A DNA stretch of 64,000 nucleotides, taken from positions 578,614-642,613 of the forward strand of contig NW_022985551.1 of the NCBI RefSeq assembly GCF_010093815.1, read 5' to 3'. Below, piece by piece: positions 1-11,641 of the stretch. This DNA is from Pseudovirgaria hyperparasitica (lineage: Eukaryota; Ascomycota; Dothideomycetes; Acrospermales; Acrospermaceae). Numbering within the stretch: the stretch's first letter is position 1; each line of letters opens with the position of its first letter. The notes below the pieces were generated by a model. That model did no database searches and was not told where the DNA came from. It saw only the letters and a list, made by a program, of their open reading frames with translations. A program made the position numbers and the translations under genes.

Positions 1-1296
1 CAACAACAAGATGGCTATTTCGAACTCGATCGATGATACTGTTACGCCACCCAAGTACATCACTCCTGCCGAACTGCTCTACAGATGGCATGTATGTTTG
101 ACGAACTACCTTGGGTATAACTACAACACACTCACGTGGGTCTTGGGCAACGACAAGCCGCAAAATCCCAGCTGCAAGAAAGTCGATGTGCTAAGGACAT
201 TTGTCTAAGCAATGAGTATTTGAGGATGGACGACGGTATAGAAGCTTTACACCCATGGTTCGAAGTTTTGATAGCCCTGGCCCGTAATATGCGACGGTGA
301 ATAAGGAAATGGCTCCAAACGAGCCCGAGATAATTTACCTTGAGGCGGACGGTGACGACTCTTGCACATGAACCTGTAACGTATGGCTGAAGACAGCACT
401 ATTAATAATTAATACGAAGCACTCCTTGTTGTACTCACTTTCGATGAAGAATCTTATGAGTTGACCGTTTACGTTCAGCCGGGACCAAGCATGACCTCAA
501 GAGTCTCGAGTCCTGCCTAAACGCTATTCGGTGCCCGGGTTGCTTGTCGCGGTGGGCTAATCACCCGCTACGCAGCCAGTCCATGCTAACCCTCCTAGGC
601 TACTATGTAGTATATGAGTTTCTATCCGTACGGTGAATAGAGACGCGGCTCGAGCTTGAAGTGGAATTGAATGGGTGGGAACTTATTGCTCTGTTTCAGG
701 CAAGCTCAATTTCCGCAGCAGTGAGTCGGTGCCACTCATTTCAGACTTTTAGAGACTGATTCTGTTTACTCAAGTCTGGAGCAAGAGCGTCCTCGTGCTT
801 GTTCACATCTACTCACATGCTCATGTCGATGGACGCAGTCAGATGTTCTTCTGGACTCTTGAAGGATAGCATTGTGTAAATTCAAGCGAATATCCCACGA
901 GACACAACGAGATATTCCGAGGATTGGTCACATACTTTCCCGAAAGAGGCAATGGTACACACTCACAAGTATGGGATGGATCGATATATAGAAATTCGGT
1001 GTCCAGGTCACACTTGGTTGCTAATGTTGTTGATGTGCTCGTCGTCAAGTCATGTATCTGATGTACAATCAAGACGAGACGCCGCTTCGTTGCCAATAGT
1101 GCACTCATAGTATCATTCGTGAAATGTAGTGACTTGCAATGGCACGAAGGGTAGACATGTTAGCCAAAGTGGACACGAAGCAAGACGGAAAAAAATGCTG
1201 TGATCAGCACGTAAAAGGATTTTCTAAACATATATATACATCGAAAGTAACTTCATGTTCCTCTGCTCTTTCTCATCGTACCATTTCCTCATCTAC
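1..1296. other. no supported gene at window start
   Basis: I see no gene I can defend here. A 65-codon ATG-initiated reading frame at 11-208 (+) begins right after a CAA repeat. It contains no recognisable domain and could be an exon of a gene cut by the window edge. The rest is short random frames on both strands. Confidence 0.4.
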
Positions 1297-2519
1297 TTAC
1301 CTTGTATACCATCCGTTCGTTGCCATGTACTTCAAATCCAACACACTTGAGCTTACGTTCTGAACATTTGGGACCCCCAGATTGCCCGCATCGTTCAAAA
1401 CCTCATTGCGAAGAGTCTGCATCGCCTTCCTAACGCCATCCACACCATAGCAATTGGCATACATAAACGGCCTCCCAATGCCCACCGCGCGGACTCCCAA
1501 GGCCAACATCTTCAACACATCCGTCCCGTACCGTACGCCACCATCGGCATACACCTCGATCTGCTTGAAGATCTCAGGCGCTTCATTGTAAATCTCCAAC
1601 GCGACCTCGAATGGGCTGGGGCTGAAATCAAGCTGACGCCCGCCGTGGTTAGACAGATAAATTGCAGGCGCCCCGTTCTCGACAGCGAGTTTGGCATCCT
1701 CGACACTCTGGATGCCCTTGGGCACCACGGGCAGGCTGGTCATGTTTGCAATCTTGCGGTAACGGGCCCAGGTAAAGAGGGTTAGACTATCGTCTGCGCT
1801 GCCAACTTGGTAGCGATTTGCACGCGTACGCACGCCGTTGGCAGCAGAGTCAACGGTCAGGAATATAGCTTTCTGGCCTGCAGCCGCGATCCGGTCGAGG
1901 CGCTGCTGGACGACAGTGTCGTTGTTGTCCACGTATAGCTGCTGGAAGCTGTGGAAGGTGGAATTCGATCCGTTAGTCTTCGCGGCTATGATTTCGTCCA
2001 TGGGAATCGAGCTGAAGAAGCTCGTGACGTAAAGCACGTTCTCCGCCTCCGCAGCCCGCACCAGACTCTTCTCGCCCTCCGGATTCGCATACCCTGCGCG
2101 TGCAGCAGGCGCGATGAAGAATGGCACTGAGTAGTTGTATCCGAGTATCTTTGTGGGCAGCGTGGACTCGACGTCCATGATATCAACAAAGACGCGTGGT
2201 CTCCAGCGGACACGGCCGAAAGATTCAAGGTTATTGCGGTATGACCATTCGCCGGCGGCGCCGTTGCGGTAGTAGGTGTAGGCGCTCACGTTCATGTAAT
2301 TACGGGCGGCGGCGTCAAAGTCGGGGATGCCTTGAATGGTTGAGAGATCGGGAAGGGAATGGTTGGTCGGGATGAAGGCTTCAAAACTATGAACTGTCAG
2401 TTCTAGCAGTGGGGAATATGATTGGGAAGAACTTGCCCAGTGTCTGGCTCATTGTCGAATGGCCGTACTGCGAGAGCAGTATGTATCAGAAGCGTTGCAA
2501 GTACGAGAATGAAAAGCAT
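1297..2519 (-). CDS. secreted FMN-dependent 2-hydroxyacid oxidase/dehydrogenase
   Basis: Member of the FMN-dependent alpha-hydroxyacid dehydrogenase family (glycolate oxidase, lactate oxidase, cytochrome b2 core), which oxidises L-2-hydroxyacids to 2-ketoacids. Visible family signatures are the PEGE segment after the first strands, QLYV, TVDS, the strand-6 lysine in VPKG, the active-site block SNHGGRQLD with catalytic His and substrate-binding Arg, and the phosphate-binding ADGGVRYGTD and GIGRPFMY loops. Two exons (2519-2437, 2386-1297) give 390 aa. Exon 1 encodes a hydrophobic signal peptide (MLFILVLATLLIHTALA), so the enzyme is probably secreted or vacuolar. There is no cytochrome b5 domain, so it is not a flavocytochrome b2. 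The only phase-compatible splice uses a GC donor. The stop lies inside a GTAAGT donor-like sequence, so a longer C-terminus through a further intron is possible. The substrate cannot be told from sequence. Confidence 0.88.
2387..2436 (-). other. GC-AG intron in hydroxyacid oxidase gene
   Basis: 50-nt intron with donor GG|GCAAGT, branch-like ACTGAC and acceptor ATAG. It joins codon GG|T and fuses the signal peptide exon in frame to the catalytic domain. The nearby GT (GTTCTT) gives the wrong phase with every nearby AG. Confidence 0.6.
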
Positions 2520-4870
2520 ATTGAAGAAAGGTAGTTATACAACACGAAAAAAAATAAAGGAGTGAATTTACGCATACATAAAATCTTTCAATCCCTTGAT
2601 TAGAAGTCCACTCTTTATAACCTCGATCATCATCCTGACGCAATTGGCAATTCTCGTCCGCGACGCGCCAGCACATCCTTCAACCGGGTGATATATCGGG
2701 ATTCATATCCTGGAATAATGCTCTCCACCAATGTAGAGATCAGAGACCAAGTCACTCTCCACCAAGTCCAAGGCTGTGTCGTGTCCTAGCAGTCTGTGCC
2801 CAGGAACAAGGATGCTTACATTCCTAATTTGACTAGCTCGCAGATTGTCAAGCCTCGGCTGACAAATGAGCAGTGACATACCTACTGCTGTCAGTTTATG
2901 CCTCATGTCTATTATCTCCGTCAATCTGAATCCTCTGCCAAGGCGCTACACGATTTCTCGCAGAGGGTCTGGTTTTATTTATCATGGTATTTTAGGAAAA
3001 TGTTTACCGATGTAGCCGAGTTTTAGCCTGTTTCGTTCGTGCTCATTCATGAATCATCTTCTTATAAAAGCAAAATATAAGCCTACTAGCAAGTAGGTAG
3101 TAGAAGATGGTTTCGGTGGATGAACTCTATAAGCTCTAGTATCAGTAACTCTCTTTTCAAGTGTATAGGGGCTATCATGTACTTCTAACGGCTATTACTC
3201 GAGATAGTATACCATATACAAGTAGTAACTATACAGTAGCACAGAGGACGAGCAGTTCAACTTTGGACTCTATATAGATACCTCATGAGCTATAATAGTA
3301 TCGTAAAATTCCATAAATGTTATTTTTATCATGTAAAACTAGGTAAACACAGAACTAAGAAGTCCTAGGAATTCTCTAGTTGAAACCTAGCCGCTTAGCA
3401 TCTTGGCTAATTTCGGCTCTAGTTTCGGCTAGAGATAACGTCTTTATGCAGATTTTGATAACTGACAAGGTTTATGGAAGTACGTAACTCTGCAATGGAT
3501 CGTTATTTATTTTTGCTAGTCTTTGAATAGCTTACTCAGTCGAAATACAACCATATGCTTCTTCGGTACCTCTATTCAATTTAAAACACGGCGTCCCTGT
3601 ACGCTACAAGATACTATAGAAGGCTAGTTCCGGCACCAGGACCCGGTAAATGCTATCTGCATAACAACTTCTTGAATATACGAGAGCCACGAAGATGCGG
3701 CGAACCCCGAGGTGGCATCCACTGAGGGGCGCGTATAGAATGCTAATAATGATGGCGACATCATTCTGCGGAGTGACCAGGTATCACAGATGATACGGAT
3801 TGCTGTTTGCGTTTATGCAACTAAGGCTCCCTATCGAATATAATGGTATGCGTGGCTGGGTACATCTCGTCATGCATGCGCGTCGGTTCCTCGACCCAAA
3901 GTCTTCGCCATATCTCGTCTCTCACTCTTCAGATATGAAACACTGGCAATCGAGATCATAAATGTCTGCCTCGTTAGGCATCTTTTGCGGGAAACAAGGT
4001 ATTCCTGGCTGCGAAACAGCCGTTTCGGTGTCATGAATGGATCATCGAAACGTTGAGACATGCAATAATAAACAAGGCTAGGATTTACGATACATGCAGG
4101 GACAGCGGAAGTGGCGTTTGTTGCCGGAAACAACCTGACAAATGAGAAGTACTGAGTACGCGTAAGCATTCCTATAGAGATGGGTGGAAAAAGAGAGCGG
4201 CAAGAAAAGTGGCGCCCTCCAGAGTCCAGACTCATCCTGGGTCAGCAAGCTGGCGGTAACTATCGAGTTCGATAGCCAGAGTCCGCAGGGTGACCCAAGG
4301 AAATTCTTCTGCGGAAGGTGGCTCTAGTCTCAACCCGATTCATCAGTCGTAGACCATAATGAAGAACCTACACCCTTGTCTGTGGGTGTCCACGCGTCCA
4401 CATTACAGTGCTAGCGAGTCAGTGTAGATGATTCAGAGAGCGATGCCACTCAGTAAAGCTGCAGATAATGTTTATGTGGTCGAAATAGGCTCATCTGCAG
4501 CGTCGCGATTGGAACCAGACCCACTTTCGGCCGAGTTCCGGCTGCTTCCGAGGTTGCCTTGTGCTGCGCCACCGGCCAGAGCCATTGCACATGATAACTG
4601 GCTGTAGAGAATGTGTGAACAGAAACTGGATCATTGATCAATGCTTTTAAAATACAAATTCGAAATGAATGGTTTGACATCGACATAATTCATTCGCTGC
4701 ATAGCTTCATGGTTCCTTCAACCGTGCGCCTATGCAGATCTCCAACGCCAGACAATGCCAGACTAGTCAATCATTCGAGATAACGATAACAGCCTCAAAA
4801 TCTCTGCTCTCAGCATAGAGGACCAAAAAGGGAACCCACTGTAGACCAATACCATGCCTGATCATCGTCG
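2520..4870. other. gene-poor, partly TA-rich intergenic region
   Basis: No gene recognised. About 2950-3600 is conspicuously rich in TA dinucleotides and TAG/CTA words, as in old repeats decayed by C-to-T change (RIP-like), but no terminal repeat or transposase is readable. A 121-codon ATG frame on the minus strand (4235-3870) has no domain and no splice support. Confidence 0.4.
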
Positions 4871-7800
4871 TTACGCGGCAAGACTCCTCCGGCCCATCCC
4901 TCTCCGCATGCTCTCTAATTTCTTCACGATCCCCTCGTGTACTTTCCGAGATTTAGCCCAGTCGTCTCGCATTTTACACATGCGAATAGTCGCAATAATC
5001 CCGAGTCCGACAGCCTTGAGTGTCGGCCGACGGTCGTGGAATGACGCGTCTGGAGTGATGCCCATTTCAGCTACTAGATTTAGGGACGCCTTATTACTGT
5101 TCCTCCATTAGCACATTTCCTATCAACAACGAGGAAGTGGGAATTTACCAGATGCCGTACATGCCGACTGTGAGCAGGAACCACCTCTTTTGCCAGCCGA
5201 GGCCTTCGCGGAAACTTTCTTCCCGTTCACATCGCTTTCGAAGATAGCCGATTTGGCGGGCGAGGCCCCTGAGCTCACTCTGGTGTCGCTTCTCCATGCT
5301 CATTATTTCCTCGCGAAGGCGCAGTCCATCTTCGACGGCTGTGTCGTGGTCAATCTTAATACTGCGTAGGCGAGTCGTGGTTTCCTTGGTAGCATTACGG
5401 AGCTCAACGGTGAGACTTTGTACTTGCTGTTCCCGTTCTGCCAGCTCTTCTTGAAGCACGTTCAGCTCATCGGACATGTCCCGGATACGAATTTGTAGCT
5501 TGTTTATTTCGGATGTTGTTCGAGGAGATCGGCCGCTTGTTGCCTCAGCTTGCTGCAAGCGCGTCTCCAGTGTCTCTATCTCATCTTCCTTAGATGATAT
5601 CTGGAACTTTAGATTGTCAGTCTCATTTGCGGCTTTGCGAAGTTGTTTATCCTTCTCCCGGAGTTCGGAGCGCAGTTTCCCCTCGAGTTTGACGAGCTCA
5701 GTCTCCTTCTCCGTCACGCGCAACGAAAGTTCTTCAGCCTCAAGCTTAGCATTCTTGACAATTTCTTGTAACTTTCTTCGCTCTTCAGTCAAAACCTTCT
5801 CATTGCCAGTCTGACGCGAAGTATCGAGCTTCACTATCCGCGATTGGAGGGATTCGCGATCTTGGTCAGCGATCTTAACTTCTGACTCAAGAGTCGAAAC
5901 CTTGGTCTGAAGGGCCGTCTTCTCTCGCTCCGCTGTGCGGATCTCTTTCTCAAGCTCGGTGACTTTGACTTGAATGTTGTGCGATTCTTCAAGCTCTTTC
6001 TCTAGCAAAATGACCTTTTCTCGCAGCTCCTTCCTCTCTTGCTTCGTGTCCTCAGCATCATCAACCAACACCTGAATCTCATCTTCTAGATCCTGCTTAG
6101 CAGTCTCAAGCTCAACTTGAAGCTCTCTTATGGTCTCTAGGCGCTCTGCTGCCGTATCCTTGGCGTCGTCGAGCTCTCTATCTTTGCGGCTGAGGTCGTC
6201 ACGGAGATCTTCCAGCTCGTTATCGCGGTCACGCACTATATTTTGGACTGCTTCCAGTTGAGAATCGGGTTCATCTGCGTGCTGTCGAAGAGCTTCTAAT
6301 TCGGAGTTGCGCTCTTGCAGAGATTTCCGTGCATTCTCTAGTTCCCGCGTGCGCTCATTGACCATAAATTGGAGTTGCTTCATCTCTTCTATAGTCGTCT
6401 CCTGTGTAGAGACAGCTTTCCGTATAGTGGTCAATTCTTGGTCGCGCTGGCTAAGTCGCTGTTGAAGACGCTGCACTTCCTCGATGGCAGCATTTCTCTC
6501 CTCTGAAAATTTCTTTAGAGATTCGATCTCCTTCTCTCGTGCGTCAAGTTTTATTTGCACCGTCTGTGTGAGCTCTCTGGATGCAGCTTCATTGGCACCT
6601 GCTTGTTGTTGCTTCTCGTTGAGCTCTCTGAGTTGGTTTCGCACCTCTTCAAGCTCCTCCAGTTGAGATTCTGCGGCATCTAGTCGTACCGTCAAGCTCT
6701 CGATTTGAGAATCTTTCTCTCTTAGGGCTTTTCGTGCCTGCTCGCGAGAATCGTTTGCCGCTTGCTGCACCAATTGCACTTGATTGTCGCCCTGAGATTC
6801 AGCAAGCCTGATCCGGTCCATAAGAGAATCAATATCGTCTTGCTTAGAATGCTCCATAGACTGGGCTTGGCGTTGAAGCGCACGGATCTCGAGTTGCTTC
6901 TCGCGATCAAGGCTCTTGAGTTGCTCTTCCAGATCTGCTTGTTTTCGAAGTGCTTCTTCGTCAGACGTGTGCAGCCTTTGTTTCAACTCTTCAAGTTCGG
7001 CATTCTTCGCCTGAAGCTGCTTGTCAAGCCGGCTTTGCACTTCTTCTCCCTCATTGTCCCGTTCTCGCTCTAGGCGCTGTAGATCGTCTTTCAGCGCAGC
7101 AATATGCTCCTCCTGTTCTGCAATCCGCCTGTCTTTCTCCTCAACCTCAGCGTCAGCCTCACCGCTCGCGACTCGAAGCTTGGCCTCCAGTGCTTCTACC
7201 TCGTCTTCTTTCTGATCAAGCAGGCTCTCCTTCTCGCGCAGCTCTGCCTCAAGGTCACCAATATCATCTCGGTATTTCTCGGCTTGTCGGTCGTCCGATT
7301 GTGCATTGTCCAGTTTTTCTCGAAGTTCGTCGAGCTCAACAGCACGCTCCTCATTTATTCTCCGGAGCTCATCCATTTCTTCCCGTATCGCATCGTCCAT
7401 GTGCCTTCTCTTAACCTTCTCTGCATATTCCCTGAGTTGTTGTCGATATTGCTCCAGCTCGTACTCTGCCTGTTTCATAGACTTTCGATAGGTCCGAAGG
7501 TTCAATTGCATTTCTGCAGAGCTTTTCTTCAGTTCGACGTTCTCTTTGGACATTATTTGGTAATGTTCGGGTCCGTTCCTGGTCAAGTTTTCTTCTAGAT
7601 AGTGTATCTTTAGCTTCAGGCCAAAGTTTTCTTTGTCGATCTGTTCAAGTTTCTAAAGAATCATGAGCGTGTGGTTTAGAAGGAAATCATCTGAACTTAC
7701 AGCTTCCTGCTCGCGGAGCGTCAAAACGTTTCCACCGTCTCCGAATCCTTCCTCACCTCTTCTTGGTAATGCCAAAGGAGTGCTCATCATACTGCTACTC

Positions 7801-8264
7801 GCGGCCGGTGGTAGAGGCGTTCCGGTTGACTGATTGACTAGGCTACTGGAGCTGTACATTTCGCTGGGTTCTGGTAATGGCGTGTTCCCTAGTTTAAAGC
7901 CTGGCTTCATTGCGGCAGGTGTAATGGCCTCCCCAGGTACCCTGAAACGAGGGGTAGTATCATGATCGCCAAGATGTTCGGCGAGAGCGGCGCGCTTTGT
8001 AGCAGATTTTAGGAGGGGAGTGAACTCCTCCGCTCGACGTGGTTGTCGCAGCTGAGCGAGCGGGATCCGTTGTTGTACGGGTGTAGAGTGTATTCCGCGT
8101 TGCGAGCGCATTTGTGATACGATATCCTGGCGTCCGCCGGGTCCCTTGGACGGTGACGCGAATGATTGAACCTCCGAGAACTCAGGCGCGGCAAAACTCA
8201 TACCCTCTGCTATATGAGTTTCGCCGTAATCGGTGCGCGGCGATTCAACTATGCCTGCCATCAT
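4871..8264 (-). CDS. apsB: Mto1/ApsB-type microtubule-organising coiled-coil protein
   Basis: Predicted gamma-tubulin-complex recruiter of the Mto1 (fission yeast)/ApsB (Aspergillus) family, acting at spindle pole bodies, septa and other microtubule-organising sites. Three exons (8264-7701, 7652-5149, 5096-4871; introns of 48 and 52 nt) give 1097 aa. The N-terminal ~185 residues are Ser/Pro-rich and disordered. A centrosomin CM1 (Cnn_1N) motif then spans intron 1: TLREQEA | KLEQIDKENFGLKLKI. About 750 residues of near-continuous heptad coiled coil follow. The C-terminus matches the Mto2-binding region (LRKRCEREESFREGL, then AEMGITPD and IIATIRM), and this match needs the small third exon. The start is the first of two adjacent ATGs. 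It is head-to-head with SGT1. The S. pombe relative Pcp1 also carries CM1, but the Mto2-binding tail favours Mto1/ApsB. Confidence 0.9.
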
Positions 8265-8557
8265 GGGAGCGTGGCGCGACGTTCTTGGGGATACGAAGAA
8301 TTTAGGGTTAATGAGTGTAGCAGACCATGCGGAAGAGAAACGATGGCGCGTCGAAATGCAAGCGCCTGCGTGTGATTGTTGTACATAGGTATCTGATGGA
8401 ACGCGCTTGTCAAGTAAACAAAGAAGCCGCGCCGGATTTAAGCCTATTTTGTTGCGCTAGTCATGCGTCATCACGTGAATCTACCGATGCCAAGAACGTC
8501 GGAGCTTTGAAGTTGCCTCCTGGTCGGGCATTCCGTTCATCTCGTTTCCATGTCAAA
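8265..8557. promoter_or_regulatory. shared divergent promoter, ApsB/Mto1 and SGT1
   Basis: The 293 bp between two divergent start codons must hold both promoters. The plus-strand frame of SGT1 is open upstream through most of this interval, but the family begins at the ATG at 8558. I see no clear TATA box. Confidence 0.5.
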
Positions 8558-10417
8558 ATGGAGCGACCACAAGATGATGGACTCAAGTGGTTTGGTGAAG
8601 GGTTTGATGGATTCCCCAAGCGACTTCCCGGAGACTGCGTTGAGTACAGTATACGCATTATTGATTCCAAACTTCCGGATACGGCGATCAGGGAAAAACT
8701 CAGCAATGTGGAGCGTACAGCTTCTAGACTGAGTAGGGAACTACTGAAAGACTATATCTGGCAGAGAGATATCTTTACTCTCAATCTCAAGCGAGAAGAC
8801 AATTTCTGGATCCTCCACGGCCGTACAGATTTTGGCGATTCCGTCGCGGACGAATGGCTCATCGTGTATTTACTAAGGGAGCTGAGCCGACTAATTGACA
8901 ACGCCTGGATACGAGTATATGACACTGATGGAGAATTCCTGCTGATAGAAGCAGCAAATGCGCTTCCGCGCTGGCTCAATCCCGAGGTTGCCCAAAATAG
9001 AGTGTGGATTCATGGAGGGAAGCTTCTCATCATTCCATTGCATCAATCGTTGACGTCGCAAGGGAGAACCAGCCCGATCACGAAGCCGTTGTCAATGATA
9101 GAGGCTACTTGCTTTATATGTCGAAGCCCAAGAAAGTTGACACATTCGCCATTAATCGAGGAGGAGGCTTTTTACCGCATTCGCAATCATCCAGGTCAGA
9201 TCAAAGACAATCTCCATCATGCACCACTATACATTCCACGGAGGCTTGCATATGTAGTACATAAAAATCCAAGTCATGTCAGTGCAGCTATAGAAGCATT
9301 CTATCTCCGCGATCCTATAGCAGTCCGGCCATTAAATACGAAAGACAAAAGCACCCTCAACTTTCCGCCCGAGGACTTCGTTAAAACTGTGGTAGGTTTC
9401 AACAAGGTGGGGTACGCACAACTCTACAGTCAGGATTTCACGCCCTCGAAACTATGGGAGGAGTGGCTGCACGAGACCAATGATGCTGTCACACGAAAGC
9501 GTTGGGAAGTCGCAATGAAGCTTACTTGTGGGTTTGAAATGTTGGTGGAGGATCCGCAAAATCAGGACAAACGTGCTGTGCGAGAAATAAAACTTCTACT
9601 GGAAGATCTTGGTAGTGGCGAAGAGCAGCTCCCATGCGACAAAGAGGTAGAATCATGGGTAGTCCAGGAGGATAACGAAGACTGGTTGGATATCGACCTG
9701 GAGAGTCTTGAAGATGAGCTTCAGGGAAGGAAAGGCAATGGAAAGAGAGGCGCCAAGGGAGGCTTTGGTGATGAGGCGACTCAAGACAATCTGCGCAAGA
9801 TGGTGCAGCGATTTGAAGATTTCTTGAATAACGACGAATCTGATGATATGGACGAAGATAACGATAACGAAGACGAAGAAGACCAAACAGATGAGGACGA
9901 GGACCGAGAAGTCTCGTTCGATGAGGAAGAGTTCGTGAAACTGATGACTGAAATGATGGGCCTTCCGCCTGCATTAGGAGGAGAAACACATCAAGACAGA
10001 GTAGAATTGGGAAGGGCACTAGCATCCCTGACAGAGTTCAAGGTAGATGGTGCCAAGGCTGATACTTCTGAGGATGTTGATGATGATGATGACGGAGACG
10101 ACGCTGAAGATATTAGAACGTTGTCGGAGCTCATGGGATTGGAATTGAAAGCTGCTGAGGCTCTTAACTTGAACATAGACCCATCAGGAAGGTCTGCACG
10201 TACATCGGGGGTCAAGTGTTCCGGGGAGCCAGTGACAACTGGGAAAGTGAAGAGAAATCAGGCCAACGAGGCGGTTGGCAACGTCTTCGAAGCATCAGAA
10301 GATGAAGAGAAAAGTGACATAGATATCGATTTCGAACTCGCGAATGACCTTCTGAAGAATCTTCAGGGGTTAAGCGTAGTCAATGTCGCTGCTGGTAATA
10401 CCAATGGTCTGAAATAG
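8558..10417 (+). CDS. SGT1: SGT1/ecdysoneless family protein
   Basis: Single-exon gene of 619 aa matching the fungal SGT1/ecdysoneless (Ecd) family, a conserved nuclear and cytoplasmic regulator linked to transcription of glycolytic genes in yeast and to splicing and p53 control in animals. It is unrelated to the Hsp90 co-chaperone of the same name. Signatures are the N-terminal DCVEYSIRI, the WQRDIFTLNL and SVADEWLIVYLL segments, the WLNPEVAQNRVWIHGGKL block, and SPLIEEEAFYRI. The C-terminal third is very acidic (runs of D/E from about residue 420) and ends with a conserved FDEEEFVKLMTEMMG helix. I chose ATG 8558 because the family starts near MERPQDDGLKWF. The frame is open upstream to 8327, adding 77 non-conserved codons that I take to be 5' leader. 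Confidence 0.88.
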   Translation: MERPQDDGLKWFGEGFDGFPKRLPGDCVEYSIRIIDSKLPDTAIREKLSNVERTASRLSRELLKDYIWQRDIFTLNLKREDNFWILHGRTDFGDSVADEWLIVYLLRELSRLIDNAWIRVYDTDGEFLLIEAANALPRWLNPEVAQNRVWIHGGKLLIIPLHQSLTSQGRTSPITKPLSMIEATCFICRSPRKLTHSPLIEEEAFYRIRNHPGQIKDNLHHAPLYIPRRLAYVVHKNPSHVSAAIEAFYLRDPIAVRPLNTKDKSTLNFPPEDFVKTVVGFNKVGYAQLYSQDFTPSKLWEEWLHETNDAVTRKRWEVAMKLTCGFEMLVEDPQNQDKRAVREIKLLLEDLGSGEEQLPCDKEVESWVVQEDNEDWLDIDLESLEDELQGRKGNGKRGAKGGFGDEATQDNLRKMVQRFEDFLNNDESDDMDEDNDNEDEEDQTDEDEDREVSFDEEEFVKLMTEMMGLPPALGGETHQDRVELGRALASLTEFKVDGAKADTSEDVDDDDDGDDAEDIRTLSELMGLELKAAEALNLNIDPSGRSARTSGVKCSGEPVTTGKVKRNQANEAVGNVFEASEDEEKSDIDIDFELANDLLKNLQGLSVVNVAAGNTNGLK

Positions 10418-10736
10418 TCACAGCAGACCAATCCCCATTGATTGGGCTTACACTTATTGCACTCATCGTGGTCGTCTCGTCTTTTCTGCGCCCGGGGACA
10501 CATAATTGCTCTGGAGCGGCTTTATGGCTATGTTATAGCACATTCGACAGGCTCCTAAGTCGTGGCAAGGGTAAGAGTATGCTGCCCAGGAGGCCCAGGC
10601 ACTTTGTCCCGCCGGCCCTCAGTAAGAAGCAATACTACGGACCGATGCCAGGAATTGCACACTATCCAAGCATTCCAGAGTACCTCGTCGTGACCTACGA
10701 ATGCTACGAGGAGACCGATGTACGCACATCGTCATA
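10418..10736. other. 3' intergenic region between convergent SGT1 and MED11
   Basis: Downstream of both genes, presumably 3' UTRs. A plus-strand frame starting with TTG at 10438 runs through it into MED11 antisense. It has no ATG before a 77-codon stretch and no recognised domain. Confidence 0.4.
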
Positions 10737-11272
10737 TCAGACTCCAGTCATTGTATGTTCTGTACTTCCGCGCTCTTTGAGTAGCTTCTCCACTACCGCC
10801 CTTGCTTGAGCCATCAATTCACCCTCGAAACCTCGTCCGACATCCCCTCTTCGTTCATTGAGCCAGCCCACATCCAGTTGTCCGAGACTCATGTGTCTTC
10901 CATCTCCTTGATCTTCTGCTTTGCTAGCAATTATACCTGCGTCTTCAAGGGCTTTCGTCTGTGCTGCGAGCGCATCTTGTACGTCAAGAACGAGGGAAAA
11001 GTACCTTCTGGCTGCCTTGAGAAAGGCTCTTTTGTGCTCATCTGTTGGATCCGGGTCATTCTCAGCTAGTGTTGGGTTATTCGTAGGCGAAGGTGAAAGG
11101 GCGACCATGGCGGCGCGAGCATATTTGAGGATCTCTGGAATTTTCTTATTGACATTTAGCTAGATTCAGCAAGTAGTTAACATAGTCTTACCTGATCAAT
11201 GACATTCAACTCGCGAATGTGCTTAGCAGCGTTCGAGGCGTCGCGCAATTCTTTAGGTGGACTACCTTCCAT
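10737..11272 (-). CDS. MED11: Mediator complex subunit 11
   Basis: Predicted Med11, a head-module Mediator subunit that pairs with Med22 as a helical bundle and contacts TFIIH and RNA polymerase II. Two exons (11272-11192 and 11144-10737) separated by a 47-nt intron give 162 aa. The splice at AATAAG restores the family core RELNVIDQ | KIPEILKYARAAM. An earlier AG at 11160 would make a 32-nt intron and insert residues into the helix, so I rejected it. After residue ~50 come a proline-rich loop and two further helices (FLKAARRYFSLVLDVQDAL; WLNERRGDVGRGFEGELM). Length is normal for fungal Med11. It is divergent from TAF5, another transcription-initiation gene. Confidence 0.8.
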
Positions 11273-11641
11273 CGCGTATCGACGTCAGGCGCTCGGGTTT
11301 AGGACATGCATGAGAGAGAAGTGAATCCGCTAAGTTCTGTTCTGACTGCGGAGCTGCTCCGTACGGTAACTACGGAGCAGTCGGCTCGCTGCGCGTTGAT
11401 CACACAGCTTTGTCTGCTGTGGCGCTTCATCACATTAATACGCATCTCCACCTCGCACATCTGCGCAAACCTACTCCTCTCAGCACAGCAATATCGAACT
11501 CTTGCTCAGCATATGTAGACATTGCCCAGGCTCCGTGTGTATTCGCATATTGACCTGAAGTCACGCGTTTCCAACAGAAGACACCGCACCAATATCCAGA
11601 TCTATCAGGCATTCCATCGAGGCCGGAAAGTCTCCTTCGAG
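11273..11641. promoter_or_regulatory. shared divergent promoter, MED11 and TAF5
   Basis: 369 bp between two divergent starts. It holds near-repeated CGGAG words around 11345-11385 and pyrimidine-rich leader sequence before the TAF5 ATG. Co-regulation of a Mediator and a TFIID subunit from one interval is an inference. Confidence 0.45.

Noticed and set aside
5476-7598. Many 60-160-codon plus-strand frames over the coiled-coil gene
   Set aside because: Leu/Ser/Cys-rich reverse-complement shadows of a Glu/Lys/Arg-rich coiled coil.
10438-10809. 124-codon plus-strand frame with a hydrophobic start downstream of SGT1
   Set aside because: It starts with TTG, has no early ATG, overlaps MED11 in antisense and has no recognisable domain.
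11145-11191. A 32-nt MED11 intron ending at 11160
   Set aside because: Too short for these genes, and it inserts residues into a conserved helix. The 47-nt alternative restores the Med11 family sequence.
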